64,000 nt of DNA from Shewanella amazonensis SB2B (GCF_000015245.1 NC_008700.1:2300001-2364000); one strand, 5' to 3'. Counted from the first letter of the stretch, positions 35,388 through 44,607 are shown. The notes: generated from the sequence alone by a model not told the origin. Numbers and translations: made by a program.

Positions 35388-36491
35388 TCAGCGGACTTTT
35401 CGCTCTTCTTTCATTAACTCGGCAAGCGCACGGTAAATCTGAGCGACCTTCTCGTCGGCCAGTGGGCTGTCTTCCTTATCGAGGATATGCAACTCGCTGG
35501 TGCCCTTGGTTTCACCATCTTTGACGTTAAGCTTATAGGTGCCCTTACTCAGCTCAAGCTTGGCATCGCCCCACAGCGAACTCCAGAATCCGGAATTGTC
35601 GCTGTAGTTCAGGAAGTAAACCCCTTTGCTGCTGTCCATATCAGCAATTTCGAAGCCCATTTCGGGCAGTACCAGGCGCAAACGACCCCATACCTGATTG
35701 AAATCGCCTTGGGCCAAATAAAAGGCATCGCCCTCTTCAGCGCCATCCACCAGCTCTACACCAATGCCCAGACTTTCGCGGACGCGCTTGGCCTTGATGG
35801 CCTGTTCACGCTTCACTGCCATATAGGCAATAGAGTTGTTGAGCATATCAATGGCGTAACGACGCTTATCGTCAGCGGAAAGCGCAGTCTTCAAATCATC
35901 GCCATCATAGCTTTCCTGATGGTCAACCAAGTTAATGATCACAGCACCGGTGCGGCCATGTGGGCGAACTTCCACCTGATACTGGTAACGCTGTTTCAGG
36001 TTAAAGACCTTGTCTGAGCCCCAGAGACTGGACTCCAACACTTCCTGGGTTTCAATCCAACCGGTTTCCAGAGTGCCTGAAGCAAAGTCTTCTTTTACTA
36101 TCTCAATGTTACGGCTTTGCAGATGATCTTTGAGCAGACCAAAAATCTCCTGTTTCAGATCCAGGCTGTTGTCGAACGACTCAACAATGACCTTTACGTT
36201 ATCCGAACCTTCTTCCACCCGCGTGCCTTCCGCCATTGGCAGCACCTGCAGCGGTGGACGTATATCGAGGTTTTTACCAACCAATTCACGATTGGCCTTG
36301 GCACCCAGAGTCGGAATATCGTATTCACGGCTGTAGTTGGGGGACTTGAGCCCTTCAGGTACTTTCAGTGGCGCTGTGGTTTGTGCGTTCACGTACTCAT
36401 CGTTCCCGTTGGCCTGACGGCGCTCCATTGGCGTGGTGCAACCAGCTGCCATGGCAACGAGAACGAATGGGGTAATTTGTTTCAACTTCAA
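35388..36491 (-). CDS. bamC: Outer membrane protein assembly factor BamC
   Basis: A 367-residue lipoprotein (formerly NlpB) of the BAM complex that inserts beta-barrel proteins. The signal ends in MAAGC and is followed by a long unstructured N-terminal part that in E. coli lies on BamD. Two helix-grip domains follow (about 110-215 and 245-360; AWNVV-like blocks here read SLWGDAKLELSKGTYKLNVK). The start is TTG: it lies 3 bases after the dapA stop, with a GGAGG ribosome site inside the last dapA codons. dapA-bamC is the order seen in E. coli. Confidence 0.92.
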   Translation of the reverse strand: MKLKQITPFVLVAMAAGCTTPMERRQANGNDEYVNAQTTAPLKVPEGLKSPNYSREYDIPTLGAKANRELVGKNLDIRPPLQVLPMAEGTRVEEGSDNVKVIVESFDNSLDLKQEIFGLLKDHLQSRNIEIVKEDFASGTLETGWIETQEVLESSLWGSDKVFNLKQRYQYQVEVRPHGRTGAVIINLVDHQESYDGDDLKTALSADDKRRYAIDMLNNSIAYMAVKREQAIKAKRVRESLGIGVELVDGAEEGDAFYLAQGDFNQVWGRLRLVLPEMGFEIADMDSSKGVYFLNYSDNSGFWSSLWGDAKLELSKGTYKLNVKDGETKGTSELHILDKEDSPLADEKVAQIYRALAELMKEERKVR

Positions 36492-36494
36492 GAC

Positions 36495-37376
36495 TTAGAC
36501 CTCCAGTCCAGCTTTTTTCATGGCATCGAGCAGTAGACCATGGCAGGACTCAGAAAGTTCAGTCAGTGGCAAACGAATAAAACCCTCCTTGATGAGTCCC
36601 ATACGATGGGCAGCCCATTTCACCGGGATAGGGTTGGCTTCGCAAAAGAGTGTGCTGTAGAGACCACGCATGGGTTCATCGGCCGCCAAAGAGCCCTCGA
36701 TGTCACCGGCCAGCGCCAGTGCGCACATCTTTTTAAACTGAGCAGGCACTATGTTGTTGGCAACCGAAATCACCCCATCACCGCCAGCCAGCAAAAACTC
36801 ACGTGCAGTGGCATCATCGCCGCTGTACAGCAAAAAGTCGGGGCCGCAGAGTTCACGCAGGCGGGCTACACGGCTCACATCACCCGTGGCTTCTTTGATG
36901 CCGATGATGTTAGCCACGTCGCAAAGCTCAGCAACAGTCTCAGGCTTCAAGTCCAGCGCAGTACGGCCGGGCACGTTATACAGAATTTGCGGAATGTCAG
37001 TAGCTGCAGCCACCGCTTTATAGTGGGCAACCAGGCCTTTAGGCGTGGGCTTGTTGTAATAAGGCGTCACCCCCAGCATGGCCGCAACACCAGTTGCAGA
37101 CAGGGCCTGGGTCAGCTCGATTGCCTCGGCAGTGGCATTAGCGCCGTTGCCGCCGATAACCGGAATACGGCCCTTGGCAAACTCAACGGTTTTGGCTACC
37201 ACATTGATGTGTTCTTTCATTGGCAGAGTAGCCGATTCGCCCGTGGTCCCCACGGCCACAATGGCGTCGGTGCCATTGGCGATATGAAACTCGACTAAAC
37301 TCTCAAGACTTGCAAAATCCACTGAGCCATCACTGTTCATAGGCGTGATTAAGGCTACGATGCTTCCGTTTATCAT
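36495..37376 (-). CDS. dapA: 4-hydroxy-tetrahydrodipicolinate synthase
   Basis: First committed enzyme of lysine and diaminopimelate synthesis, condensing pyruvate with aspartate semialdehyde; 293 residues, the family norm. The TIM barrel shows GTTGESATL (substrate loop), YNVPGRTALDL with the relay Tyr, and the Schiff-base Lys in IGIKEATGD. Upstream gene of a pair with bamC and divergent from gcvR across 172 bases. Confidence 0.97.
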   Translation of the reverse strand: MINGSIVALITPMNSDGSVDFASLESLVEFHIANGTDAIVAVGTTGESATLPMKEHINVVAKTVEFAKGRIPVIGGNGANATAEAIELTQALSATGVAAMLGVTPYYNKPTPKGLVAHYKAVAAATDIPQILYNVPGRTALDLKPETVAELCDVANIIGIKEATGDVSRVARLRELCGPDFLLYSGDDATAREFLLAGGDGVISVANNIVPAQFKKMCALALAGDIEGSLAADEPMRGLYSTLFCEANPIPVKWAAHRMGLIKEGFIRLPLTELSESCHGLLLDAMKKAGLEV

Positions 37377-37548
37377 CTGACTTCCCCAAGGTTGCAGGAT
37401 TCGCTATGGTACTGACCCCTATGGCGATTGACAAGCCATTTACAGGGCTCTCAAAAGGATTTGTTTGTGGTAGCATTGGCGCGCGTCAAAACCACTGCCG
37501 ATGTGGTTAAAAAGACGCCATGACAACGACACAATAAGAGGAACCTAC

Positions 37549-38076
37549 ATGACCAATTACCTGGTCGTCACCGCCATGGGATCCGATCGTCCCGGTATCG
37601 TCAGCAAGCTCGCCCGTCTGGCCAGTGACTGTGATTGTGATATCGTCGACAGCCGCATGGCGCTTTTCGGCAATGAATTTACCTTGATCATGATGGTGTC
37701 CGGCTCCTGGGCCGCCATCACCAAAATTGAAGCCGCCCTGCCCCCATTGTCGGTGGAAATGGAACTGCTGACCGTGATGAAGCGCACCTCGCGCCACACC
37801 CCACAAAACTATGTGTCGCGAATTGAGGTGGAATTCCACGGAAAGGACCAGCGCGGCACCATGAAGCGCATCACTCAGTTTTTGGCCGACCGTTCGCTGG
37901 ATTTGGCGGCGGTGCGCTCAAACGCCGAGGAAACGGCAGCAGGCGAATCTATTCAGCACGTGTTCCTCGCCATCAATATTCCTGAAAAAGTTGAACTGGA
38001 TAAGCTCGAAAAGAGTATTCATGAACTGGCAAGCGACATGTCGCTGGCATGCCAGATTAAGAGAATGCAAAGCTAA
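37549..38076 (+). CDS. gcvR: Glycine cleavage system transcriptional repressor GcvR
   Basis: A 175-residue protein with two ACT domains and no DNA-binding domain; in E. coli it binds the activator GcvA and keeps gcv genes off without glycine. Visible are the first ACT domain (VVTAMGSDRPGIVSKLARLA) and the second (VEFHGKDQRGTMKRITQFLA). ATG 37549 is chosen for the AGAGGA site at 37536 and the match to the ACT start. An in-frame upstream ATG at 37501 would add 16 residues with no family support. bcp follows 26 bases later. Confidence 0.92.
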   Translation: MTNYLVVTAMGSDRPGIVSKLARLASDCDCDIVDSRMALFGNEFTLIMMVSGSWAAITKIEAALPPLSVEMELLTVMKRTSRHTPQNYVSRIEVEFHGKDQRGTMKRITQFLADRSLDLAAVRSNAEETAAGESIQHVFLAINIPEKVELDKLEKSIHELASDMSLACQIKRMQS

Positions 38077-38102
38077 CCCGGTGTTAACCAAAAGGACGAC
38101 TA

Positions 38103-38567
38103 ATGAATACCTTAAAAGCAGGCGATAAAGCCCCGCATTTTACCTTGCCCAATCAAAATGGTGAGATGATTTCCCTGGCTGAGTGCCTTAAGAACGGGCC
38201 AGTGCTGGTGTATTTTTATCCCAAGGCGCTGACGCCCGGCTGCACCGACCAGGCCTGTGGCCTTCGCGACAGCAAGCCGCAACTGGATGCCAAGGGCGTG
38301 ACTGTATTTGGCATCAGCCCTGACCCTGTGGCCAAGCTGAAAAAGTTTGAAGAAAAGCATGGTCTTAATTTCCACTTACTGTCCGATGAAGACCACGCCG
38401 TGGCCGACGCATTTGGTGTCTGGGGTGAGAAGAAATTCATGGGTAAGGTATACGATGGCATCCACCGTTTGAGCTTTATCGTAGGAACCGACGGCACCAT
38501 CACTCAGGATCTCACCAAGTTCAAAACCAAGACCCACCATGAAACCGTACTGGAAGCCCTTGGCTGA
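38103..38567 (+). CDS. bcp: Thioredoxin-dependent thiol peroxidase Bcp
   Basis: A 154-residue cytoplasmic peroxiredoxin reducing hydrogen peroxide and organic hydroperoxides with thioredoxin. The active-site block is YPKALTPGCTDQACGLRDS, with peroxidatic Cys and a resolving Cys five residues on, as in the E. coli type. The conserved Arg region (VYDGIHRLSFIV) is present. Paired with gcvR and followed by a strong terminator. Confidence 0.95.
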   Translation: MNTLKAGDKAPHFTLPNQNGEMISLAECLKNGPVLVYFYPKALTPGCTDQACGLRDSKPQLDAKGVTVFGISPDPVAKLKKFEEKHGLNFHLLSDEDHAVADAFGVWGEKKFMGKVYDGIHRLSFIVGTDGTITQDLTKFKTKTHHETVLEALG

Positions 38568-38600
38568 GTGAACTGGCGATAAAACTCGCGGTAAAATATG

Positions 38601-38636
38601 ACATTAAAAAAGGCCCTGATGGGCCTTTTTTAATGT
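38601..38636. terminator. Bidirectional terminator between bcp and perM
   Basis: 16-bp perfect stem (ACATTAAAAAAGGCCC and complement) with a TGAT loop, between convergent genes. Confidence 0.93.
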
Positions 38637-38666
38637 TACACAGAGTGACACGTCTACACTGCAAGC

Positions 38667-39785
38667 TTATTCACTGACGGTTTTATCCGTTATGCCGTTA
38701 CCCGCAGGGCCGTCGCCATCTGATTTATCGGACGTATGATTCCGCGGCCACACATTGACCACCGCTTTTACGAGAGATGCCAACGGGATGGCGAAAAACA
38801 CCCCCCAAAAGCCCCACAGGCCGCCAAACACCAATACCGCCGCAATGATGATAACCGGGTGTAAATCCACTGCGTCAGAGAACAACACAGGTACCAGCAC
38901 GTTCCCATCCAGCGCCTGAATAATGCCGTAGCCCAACATCAGGTAACCAAATTCCGGAGAGAAACCCCACTGAAAAAAACCAACCAGAGCAATGGGCAGG
39001 GTCACCAGGGTCGCGCCCACATAGGGAATAAGCACCGACAAACCGGTCAGAACCCCCAAAAGCGCCGAATACCGCAAGCCCATAAAGGCAAAAAACACGT
39101 AGCTCACGGCGCCAACAATAATGATTTCAATCACCTTGCCGCGAATATAGTTGAAAATCTGTTGGTTCATCTCCCCCCACACCTTGCGGGCAAGCTCGCG
39201 GTTACTGGGGAAAAAGCGTTTGCTGCCACGGATAAGTTCTTCCTTGTCTTTCAGGAAGAAGAACACCAGCAGCGGCACCAAAATGGTGTACACCATCAGC
39301 ACCAACAGCGACGCCGAGAAGCCCAGGATCTGCTTACCGATATCCAGTAGATGCTGAGTGTCCAGCATGCGCTTAAGCTCGGTTTCCATGGCTATCACCT
39401 GTTCGGCACTGACGTATTGAGGGTACTTCTGGGTGAGCTCCTCAAGGTAACCCATGCCTTTATCGAGCATGGCAGGCAGCTCGGTCAAAAGTGACATGCC
39501 CTGCTTCCAGAGGCTTGGCACCAAACCAAACACCATTAACAGCACTATGCCGGCAAACAGCACCAACATCAGCGATGCCCCTGTGGTGCGGTTTACACCG
39601 ATGCGGGACATTTGTGCCACCGGCCACTCGAGCAAAAAGGCCAGCACCAGCGCCACCAACAAGGGGGCGAGCAGACCACCGGCAAAATAAATCAGCGCCC
39701 AGAGGCCAAAAAGGATAAACAGCAGGGTCACTGCCTGGGGGTCACTGAACTTGTCCTTGTACCAGCGAGTCACGAATTCGAGCAT
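38667..39785 (-). CDS. perM: AI-2E family transporter PerM
   Basis: A 372-residue inner-membrane protein of the AI-2E transporter (UPF0118) family, about eight helices. Visible hallmarks: the first helix pair at 20-55, the long loop at about 105-150, and the C-terminal PYVGATLVTLPIALVGF, IIQALDGNVLVPVLF and HPVIIIAAVLVFGGLWGFWGV. Some relatives are sodium/proton antiporters, others export the AI-2 signal; PerM function itself is not settled. Start has AAGGAGCC before ATG. Minus strand, convergent with bcp, next to the TusA-like gene. Confidence 0.88.
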   Translation of the reverse strand: MLEFVTRWYKDKFSDPQAVTLLFILFGLWALIYFAGGLLAPLLVALVLAFLLEWPVAQMSRIGVNRTTGASLMLVLFAGIVLLMVFGLVPSLWKQGMSLLTELPAMLDKGMGYLEELTQKYPQYVSAEQVIAMETELKRMLDTQHLLDIGKQILGFSASLLVLMVYTILVPLLVFFFLKDKEELIRGSKRFFPSNRELARKVWGEMNQQIFNYIRGKVIEIIIVGAVSYVFFAFMGLRYSALLGVLTGLSVLIPYVGATLVTLPIALVGFFQWGFSPEFGYLMLGYGIIQALDGNVLVPVLFSDAVDLHPVIIIAAVLVFGGLWGFWGVFFAIPLASLVKAVVNVWPRNHTSDKSDGDGPAGNGITDKTVSE

Positions 39786-39842
39786 TGGGGCTCCTTACAG
39801 ATAAGATCGCTATGGTTACTGAATATGGGTTACTGAATACGG

Positions 39843-40073
39843 CTACAGCGTATGGGACACGTGGCTGATAAGAAGTTTAAGGCAAGTGTTGTCGTCCTGG
39901 GTACACTCTACCCCGTAACCCTGTTTTTCCAAAAACGCGGGAACATCACGGCGGGATCCATTGTCCAATAGAGCAACTTCAAGTGTTTCATCGGCCGGTA
40001 ATTTTTTTAACGCCAGCTTCACCTGCACCAGAGGCACAGGACATCGAAATGCTGTTAAATCGATAAAAACCAT
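39843..40073 (-). CDS. TusA-like sulfurtransferase
   Basis: A 76-residue TusA/SirA/YedF-family protein. The sulfur-carrying Cys lies in the CPxP motif at the first helix (DLTAFRCPVPLVQVKLALKK). The rest is the small two-layer fold (LPADETLEVALLDNG and GYGVECTQDD). TusA of E. coli relays sulfur for tRNA 2-thiouridine; this paralogue lacks context for that and may serve another sulfur pathway. Lies between perM and divergent bepA. Confidence 0.85.
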   Translation of the reverse strand: MVFIDLTAFRCPVPLVQVKLALKKLPADETLEVALLDNGSRRDVPAFLEKQGYGVECTQDDNTCLKLLISHVSHTL

Positions 40074-40176
40074 AATGAACTTGCCTTCGCTAAACCGGGG
40101 CTATTATCCTTGCTTGCACGCGAAACCACAAGCGACTTGCCCAAGGCCGGACACCAACACAGGGACCTTTATCCTC

Positions 40177-41646
40177 TTGCGTAATTTGACACTTTCCAGA
40201 CTGACAAAAACGCTCGCTGCGGCGGGTTTATCCATCATGCTCACCTTACCGGCAGCCAAGAGTTTTGCGAGCAACGATTTACCTGATCTGGGTACGGCAG
40301 CGGTTAACACCTTCAGTCTGGAAAAAGAAATGATCTACGGGGATGCCTACATGCGAGTCATTCGCTCGTCGGCGCCCCTGCTCAACGACCCTGTACTGAG
40401 CCAATACCTTACAGAACTTGGCAACAAACTTGTCGCCAATGCCACCGGCGTGAAAACGCCTTTTTACTTTTTCTTGCTGCGTAACGACGAAATCAACGCC
40501 TTCGCGTTTTTCGGGGGCCATGTGGGCGTGCATACGGGGCTCTTTTTAAATGCTGACACCGAGAGTGAACTGGCATCGGTACTGGCCCACGAAATCACCC
40601 ACGTCACCCAGCGCCATTTGGCGCGATCGTTGGAAGCACAGCAAAAATCGGGGCCTGCCACCATTGCCGGTCTCCTTGGCGCGATATTACTTACCATCGC
40701 CGCTCCCCAGGCAGGCATGGCCGCTCTCGCCACCACCCAGGCGCTCGCTACCCAGTCAAAAATCAACTACACCCGTCAGCATGAAAAAGAAGCCGATCGA
40801 ATAGGGATGCAAATTCTGGTGGAGGCTGGGTTTGACCCCGAAGCGGCAGCAGACTTTTTCGGTAAGATTGCCAGTCGTTACCGCTTCACCACCAAGCCGC
40901 CACAAATGCTGTTGACTCACCCCTTGCCTGAGTCACGCATAAGCGAAGCCCGCACGCGGGCGACCCAATACCCTCACAAGTATGTGCCGGACAGTTTGAA
41001 CTACCATTTGGCAAGAGCCAGGGTACAGGTCAGGTTCTCCAGTTACAGTGAAGAAGCGGCACTGAATCTGTTTGAAAAACAACTCTCACGCCACAGCTAT
41101 ACCTTTGAAAGTGCAGCCCTCTATGGCAAGGCACTGGCACTGTTTCGCCTGAAGCGCTTTGAAGAATCGGAAGCCATCATCGACAAATTGCTTGCTCGGG
41201 ATGACAACAATCTGTTCTATCTCGATACCAAAACCGATTTGCTCGCTGAGCGCAAAGACTTCCAGTCAGCCATCAAGCTGTTGGAGGCCAAGCGTAAACT
41301 CAAGCCTACCTCTCAGGTAATCAATGCCAACCTCGCTAACGTGTATATTGAAGCGGACGAGGGTGCGAAGGCCATTCCCCTCCTGGAAGACATGGTGTTC
41401 CTCGACAGGCAAAATCCACTGCCTTACCAGCTGATGACCCAGGCCTACCGAAAAGCTGGCAATAAGGCACTGGAGCACTTTTCCACCGCCGAAACCCTGG
41501 CACTTGCAGCAGATTACAAGGGCGCAGTCGATCAGCTCAACTTCGCCTATCGCTACACCAAGGACGATGCCTTGCAGCTGGCGCGTATTGAAGCCCGCAT
41601 TCGCCAGTTTAAAGATGCCGAAAGAGCCCTGGACGAGCTAAAGTAG
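40177..41646 (+). CDS. bepA: Periplasmic metalloprotease/chaperone BepA
   Basis: A 489-residue M48 metalloprotease with C-terminal TPR repeats (formerly YfgC; E. coli 487) that aids outer-membrane protein assembly and degrades stalled LptD. Signal peptide LTKTLAAAGLSIMLTLPAAKSFA; zinc motif HEITH at about residue 142 and the third ligand Glu in EKEADRIGM; TPRs from about 310 to the end. The TTG at 40177 is chosen: AGGGAC precedes it and it gives the expected length. The longer ATG starts at 39961 or 40075 would give no signal peptide and overlap or abut the opposite gene. Confidence 0.9.
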   Translation: MRNLTLSRLTKTLAAAGLSIMLTLPAAKSFASNDLPDLGTAAVNTFSLEKEMIYGDAYMRVIRSSAPLLNDPVLSQYLTELGNKLVANATGVKTPFYFFLLRNDEINAFAFFGGHVGVHTGLFLNADTESELASVLAHEITHVTQRHLARSLEAQQKSGPATIAGLLGAILLTIAAPQAGMAALATTQALATQSKINYTRQHEKEADRIGMQILVEAGFDPEAAADFFGKIASRYRFTTKPPQMLLTHPLPESRISEARTRATQYPHKYVPDSLNYHLARARVQVRFSSYSEEAALNLFEKQLSRHSYTFESAALYGKALALFRLKRFEESEAIIDKLLARDDNNLFYLDTKTDLLAERKDFQSAIKLLEAKRKLKPTSQVINANLANVYIEADEGAKAIPLLEDMVFLDRQNPLPYQLMTQAYRKAGNKALEHFSTAETLALAADYKGAVDQLNFAYRYTKDDALQLARIEARIRQFKDAERALDELK

Positions 41647-41656
41647 CCGGATTGTC

Positions 41657-41687
41657 AAACAGGCCCCGCCGCTGACGGGGCCTGTTT
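41657..41687 (+). terminator. Intrinsic terminator after bepA
   Basis: 12-bp perfect stem AAACAGGCCCCG/CGGGGCCTGTTT, seven-base loop, then a T run of eight in all. Confidence 0.9.
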
Positions 41688-41738
41688 TTTTTGATATCAT
41701 CTGCGCCAATTTTTATGGCATAAAAATCGGAATCCCTA

Positions 41739-42089
41739 ATGAAAAAAGCCATTATTTTGCATAATCCTCGCTGCTCAAAGAGCCGCGAAACTCTGGCGCT
41801 GCTGGGTGAACAGGGTGTTGAGATTGAAGTAGTCGAATACCTGAAAGATACCCCTGATGCCGCAGAAATAGCCCGCATCTTATCACTGCTTGGGATTGGG
41901 GCTCGGGAGCTGATGCGAACCAAAGAAGAAGAATATAAGGCCCTTGGCCTGGATAATCCGGCGTTGGATGAGACCGCGTTAATAGACGCCATGGTTGCCA
42001 ACCCCAAGCTTATCGAGCGCCCTGTGGTGCTGGCTAACGGTAAGGCCGCCATTGGCAGACCTCCCGCCAACGTGCTTGAAATTCTTTGA
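41739..42089 (+). CDS. ArsC-family reductase (YfgD-like)
   Basis: A 116-residue thioredoxin-fold protein of the glutaredoxin-coupled arsenate reductase family. The catalytic Cys is in HNPRCSKSRETL and the conserved IERPVVLANGKAAIGRP block closes the active site. The context is the housekeeping bepA-yfgD-hda region of E. coli, not an ars operon, so an arsenic role is not implied. Its stop overlaps the ribosome site of the next gene. Confidence 0.88.
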   Translation: MKKAIILHNPRCSKSRETLALLGEQGVEIEVVEYLKDTPDAAEIARILSLLGIGARELMRTKEEEYKALGLDNPALDETALIDAMVANPKLIERPVVLANGKAAIGRPPANVLEIL

Positions 42090-42097
42090 GGTGTCCT

Positions 42098-42490
42098 GTG
42101 CTGTCAAACACCGCGTTACTGCTGACCATTAATCGTGTGGGTTACCTCGCGCTGCTGCTGGTGATGGCCTACTGGTTTGTGCTCGGACCCAACAGTCAGG
42201 AATACTCCCTGGTTTTTAACCTGTTGTGGTTGGTGCCCCTGCTGCTGCCGCTCCCCGGACTGATGAAAGGCAATCCCTACACCCACGCCTGGGCAAGCTT
42301 TGTGCTCTGTCTGTATCTGCTGCACGCACTGACCCTGGTATACATCGCGGGTGATTGGTTGTGGTTTGCCTGTCTGGAGCTGGCGCTATTGGTGCTCCTG
42401 TCAGTCACCTTCCCGTTTTACGCCCGCCATCGCGGCCGCGAACTCGGTCTTGGGCTCAAGAAAAAGTCCAGGGACAAAGGCGACGAGTAA
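42098..42490 (+). CDS. DUF2069 inner-membrane protein
   Basis: A 130-residue membrane protein of the DUF2069 family with four hydrophobic helices (for example VGYLALLLVMAYWFVLG and LLWLVPLLLPLPGLM) and a basic tail (LGLKKKSRDKG). Function unknown. GTG at 42098 is preferred: GAGG at 42088-42091 is well spaced, while the TTG at 42086 would lie on that site. Coupled to the ArsC-like gene. Confidence 0.82.
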   Translation: MLSNTALLLTINRVGYLALLLVMAYWFVLGPNSQEYSLVFNLLWLVPLLLPLPGLMKGNPYTHAWASFVLCLYLLHALTLVYIAGDWLWFACLELALLVLLSVTFPFYARHRGRELGLGLKKKSRDKGDE

Positions 42491-42502
42491 GATGCTTTCA
42501 GG

Positions 42503-42539
42503 CACAAAAAAACGCGGCAATATGCCGCGTTTTTTTGTG
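42503..42539. terminator. Bidirectional terminator between DUF2069 gene and hda
   Basis: 17-bp perfect stem (core CGCGGCA/TGCCGCG with A7/T7 and CAC/GTG ends) and an ATA loop. Confidence 0.93.
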
Positions 42540-42654
42540 AGTTGAGGTCATTGAAATTCTTTCATTGAACGCTGCTTTATAGCGAATAGATTTTAAATAT
42601 TCTCAATATGCTCAATTAATTAATCGATCGCACTTATTCACTGATAGGCGCATG

Positions 42655-43365
42655 TTACAGCCTCAGCATCTCTTTGACAAAAGGTATGGTCAGCTTGCGC
42701 TGATGAACCATGGACGCCTTATCAAGCCGGTCGAGGACATCAAACAGTGTGCGTAAATCTCGCGCCATGCGATTAAGTAAGAACCGCCCCACGTCTTCAG
42801 GTAACTGGAGTCCGCGCATGGCAGCACGGCGTTGCAATGCCGCGAGTTTCTCATCGTCCATCATAGGCTGGAGCTGGTAAGTCAGCCCCCAATGCATTCT
42901 GGACACGAGATCCGGCAGCACAAAACCCGCCTCCATGGGCGAAGCACTGGCACTGACTATCAAACTGCCACGTTTTTGCTCTGCTACCCGGTTGTAGAGA
43001 TCAAATATCGCCTCTTCCCACAGGGGGTGACCAGCCACCGCATCTACATCATCGATACAGATAAGGTCAAACTGCTCCAACCCTTCCAACAAGGCCGTGG
43101 AAATACTGGCGTGAATTCCGAGCGGAATATAGAAACTGCGGCGCTCCAGCTCATTGGCACGGGCGCAGGCCGCATGGATAAGATGGGTGCGTCCCGACTT
43201 GACCGGTCCCCACAAATAAATAGCCTGCACCCCATCGCCACTTGCCGCCGATTTCAGCGCACCGATAAGCTCGTCGTTACCCGCCGCGGGGTAATAACTG
43301 GTAAAGGTCTCATCGTCTGGCAAATGTACAGGCAGGGACAACTGCAATGGGGGATGTTGTGTCAC
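42655..43365 (-). CDS. hda: DnaA regulatory inactivator Hda
   Basis: A 236-residue AAA+ protein related to DnaA that, with the DNA-loaded beta clamp, drives ATP hydrolysis on DnaA and blocks re-initiation. Visible: the clamp-binding QLSLPVHLPDDETF at the very start, a Walker A variant LWGPVKSGRTHL, Walker B LICIDDVD, sensor 1 LIVSASASP. GTG 43365 is preferred for its GAGAAG site and because it puts the clamp motif at the N-terminus as in E. coli; GTG 43395 would add ten residues. Confidence 0.93.
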   Translation of the reverse strand: MTQHPPLQLSLPVHLPDDETFTSYYPAAGNDELIGALKSAASGDGVQAIYLWGPVKSGRTHLIHAACARANELERRSFYIPLGIHASISTALLEGLEQFDLICIDDVDAVAGHPLWEEAIFDLYNRVAEQKRGSLIVSASASPMEAGFVLPDLVSRMHWGLTYQLQPMMDDEKLAALQRRAAMRGLQLPEDVGRFLLNRMARDLRTLFDVLDRLDKASMVHQRKLTIPFVKEMLRL

Positions 43366-43452
43366 TCGGTTACTTCTCAATCTATCTTGTGGCACCTGAA
43401 TAAAAACGGCGTCAGTGTATCACGGACGCCGTTAAATTCCGAGCCGCAAGGC

Positions 43453-44607
43453 TCATTGACCACGCCATTGGTAACGATTTGGCTGCACAGGCACACCGGG
43501 CACTTCCAGGATCTCACCGGGCTGCACAGCGGTGGCGAATGGGTCGACAATGGTACCTTCACCCTGTTGGCTGTTATTTTCAGTTCCGCCTTGGGGCTGA
43601 AGACGTGGTTCCAGCGCCAGGGTTCGCCTGAGCTCATCCTCACTGCCAAAGAGTGTCAGCGCAAAGCGCAGAGAATCGCCTTCGATACTCACCAAACGGG
43701 CAGATTTGACCATAGAAAGCTGCCCCAGATAAGTCTCTATATCCACCACAGCTTTAAGGCGGTCCACACCGGTAAACACCAACTCGGTTTCACTTTCCTG
43801 ACTGGTTCCGGTCACAGCATAACGTGACACGTAAAAGGAGCTCATACCGGATAGGATGGCACTGATGGCACTGTCAAGATTGTCAGCACTGCCTTCCACC
43901 TGAGTTACAGATTGCAGCGGTGTTGCGATATCGCTCTGAGCCTGCCTTGGGTAGAGAGCCAGACGATATTCGTAACCCGAACCGGCTGCTTCAAGGGTCG
44001 CCAGTGCAAAAAAGTCCGACTGATATCGGCGGGATGCCTGGGCTACTTCATCTGCAAAAAAACCTCTGACAGAATTGATGTTAGCCGCCATCATGTCGTC
44101 CAAGTCCAGCAAGGGAAACAGTAAAGGCACCCCAGCCTGAGCGCTGGCATCATTGAACTGACTGCGAATAGCCAAATCCGATTGGTCGCCCAGCAACACC
44201 TTCTCCCCTTCACCATCGGTGGCCAGCCACAGCAAGGTCAGGGGACGCTGTTTGCCCCATACAGGCAACTGCGCGCTGCGAAGGGTTGAGGTGACCCGGG
44301 TGTTATCGAAACTCGCCCGAACGTATAAGCGCCCATCATTTTCGACATAGCCATATTGGCTCAGCACAGATCGTGCCTGAGCAATCAGCGACTGCACTTC
44401 GGCATTAACAAGTGTTTCCGTGCTGCCACTGTTTTTTACCAACACCTTGGCCAAGGCATCTTTAATGGCTTGTTCAAGCTCAGCACTGCTTCTTGAACTG
44501 ACAGCCACATCGGCCTCGTTCAAACGGCTGACCTGAACTGCCTCGGCGCCAACATGGCCAAACAGCAGCCCAAGACCTAATGCAACTTTGAGAAAGGATT
44601 TCATCAT
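43453..44607 (-). CDS. DUF2066 exported protein
   Basis: A 384-residue exported protein of the DUF2066 family, common next to hda in gammaproteobacteria; function unknown. The signal peptide is MKSFLKVALGLGLLFGHVGAEA. The mature part opens with a domain rich in helices (ELEQAIKDALAKVLVKNSGS) and ends in a Pro-rich tail (VPGVPVQPNRYQWRGQ). Either ATG at 44607 or 44604 fits; the longer frame to 44670 puts charged residues before the signal. It reads into hda on the same strand, 87 bases apart. Confidence 0.82.
   Translation of the reverse strand: MMKSFLKVALGLGLLFGHVGAEAVQVSRLNEADVAVSSRSSAELEQAIKDALAKVLVKNSGSTETLVNAEVQSLIAQARSVLSQYGYVENDGRLYVRASFDNTRVTSTLRSAQLPVWGKQRPLTLLWLATDGEGEKVLLGDQSDLAIRSQFNDASAQAGVPLLFPLLDLDDMMAANINSVRGFFADEVAQASRRYQSDFFALATLEAAGSGYEYRLALYPRQAQSDIATPLQSVTQVEGSADNLDSAISAILSGMSSFYVSRYAVTGTSQESETELVFTGVDRLKAVVDIETYLGQLSMVKSARLVSIEGDSLRFALTLFGSEDELRRTLALEPRLQPQGGTENNSQQGEGTIVDPFATAVQPGEILEVPGVPVQPNRYQWRGQ

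Noticed and set aside
36540..37298. 252-codon plus-strand ORF opposite dapA
   Set aside because: dapA is unmistakable; the opposite frame is open only because of codon bias.
41739..42089. Arsenic resistance locus
   Set aside because: The ArsC-like gene stands in a housekeeping cluster without arsB, arsR or acr3.
42832..43827. 331-codon plus-strand ORF across hda and the DUF2066 gene
   Set aside because: It spans two real genes and the gap between them on the opposite strand; no family features.
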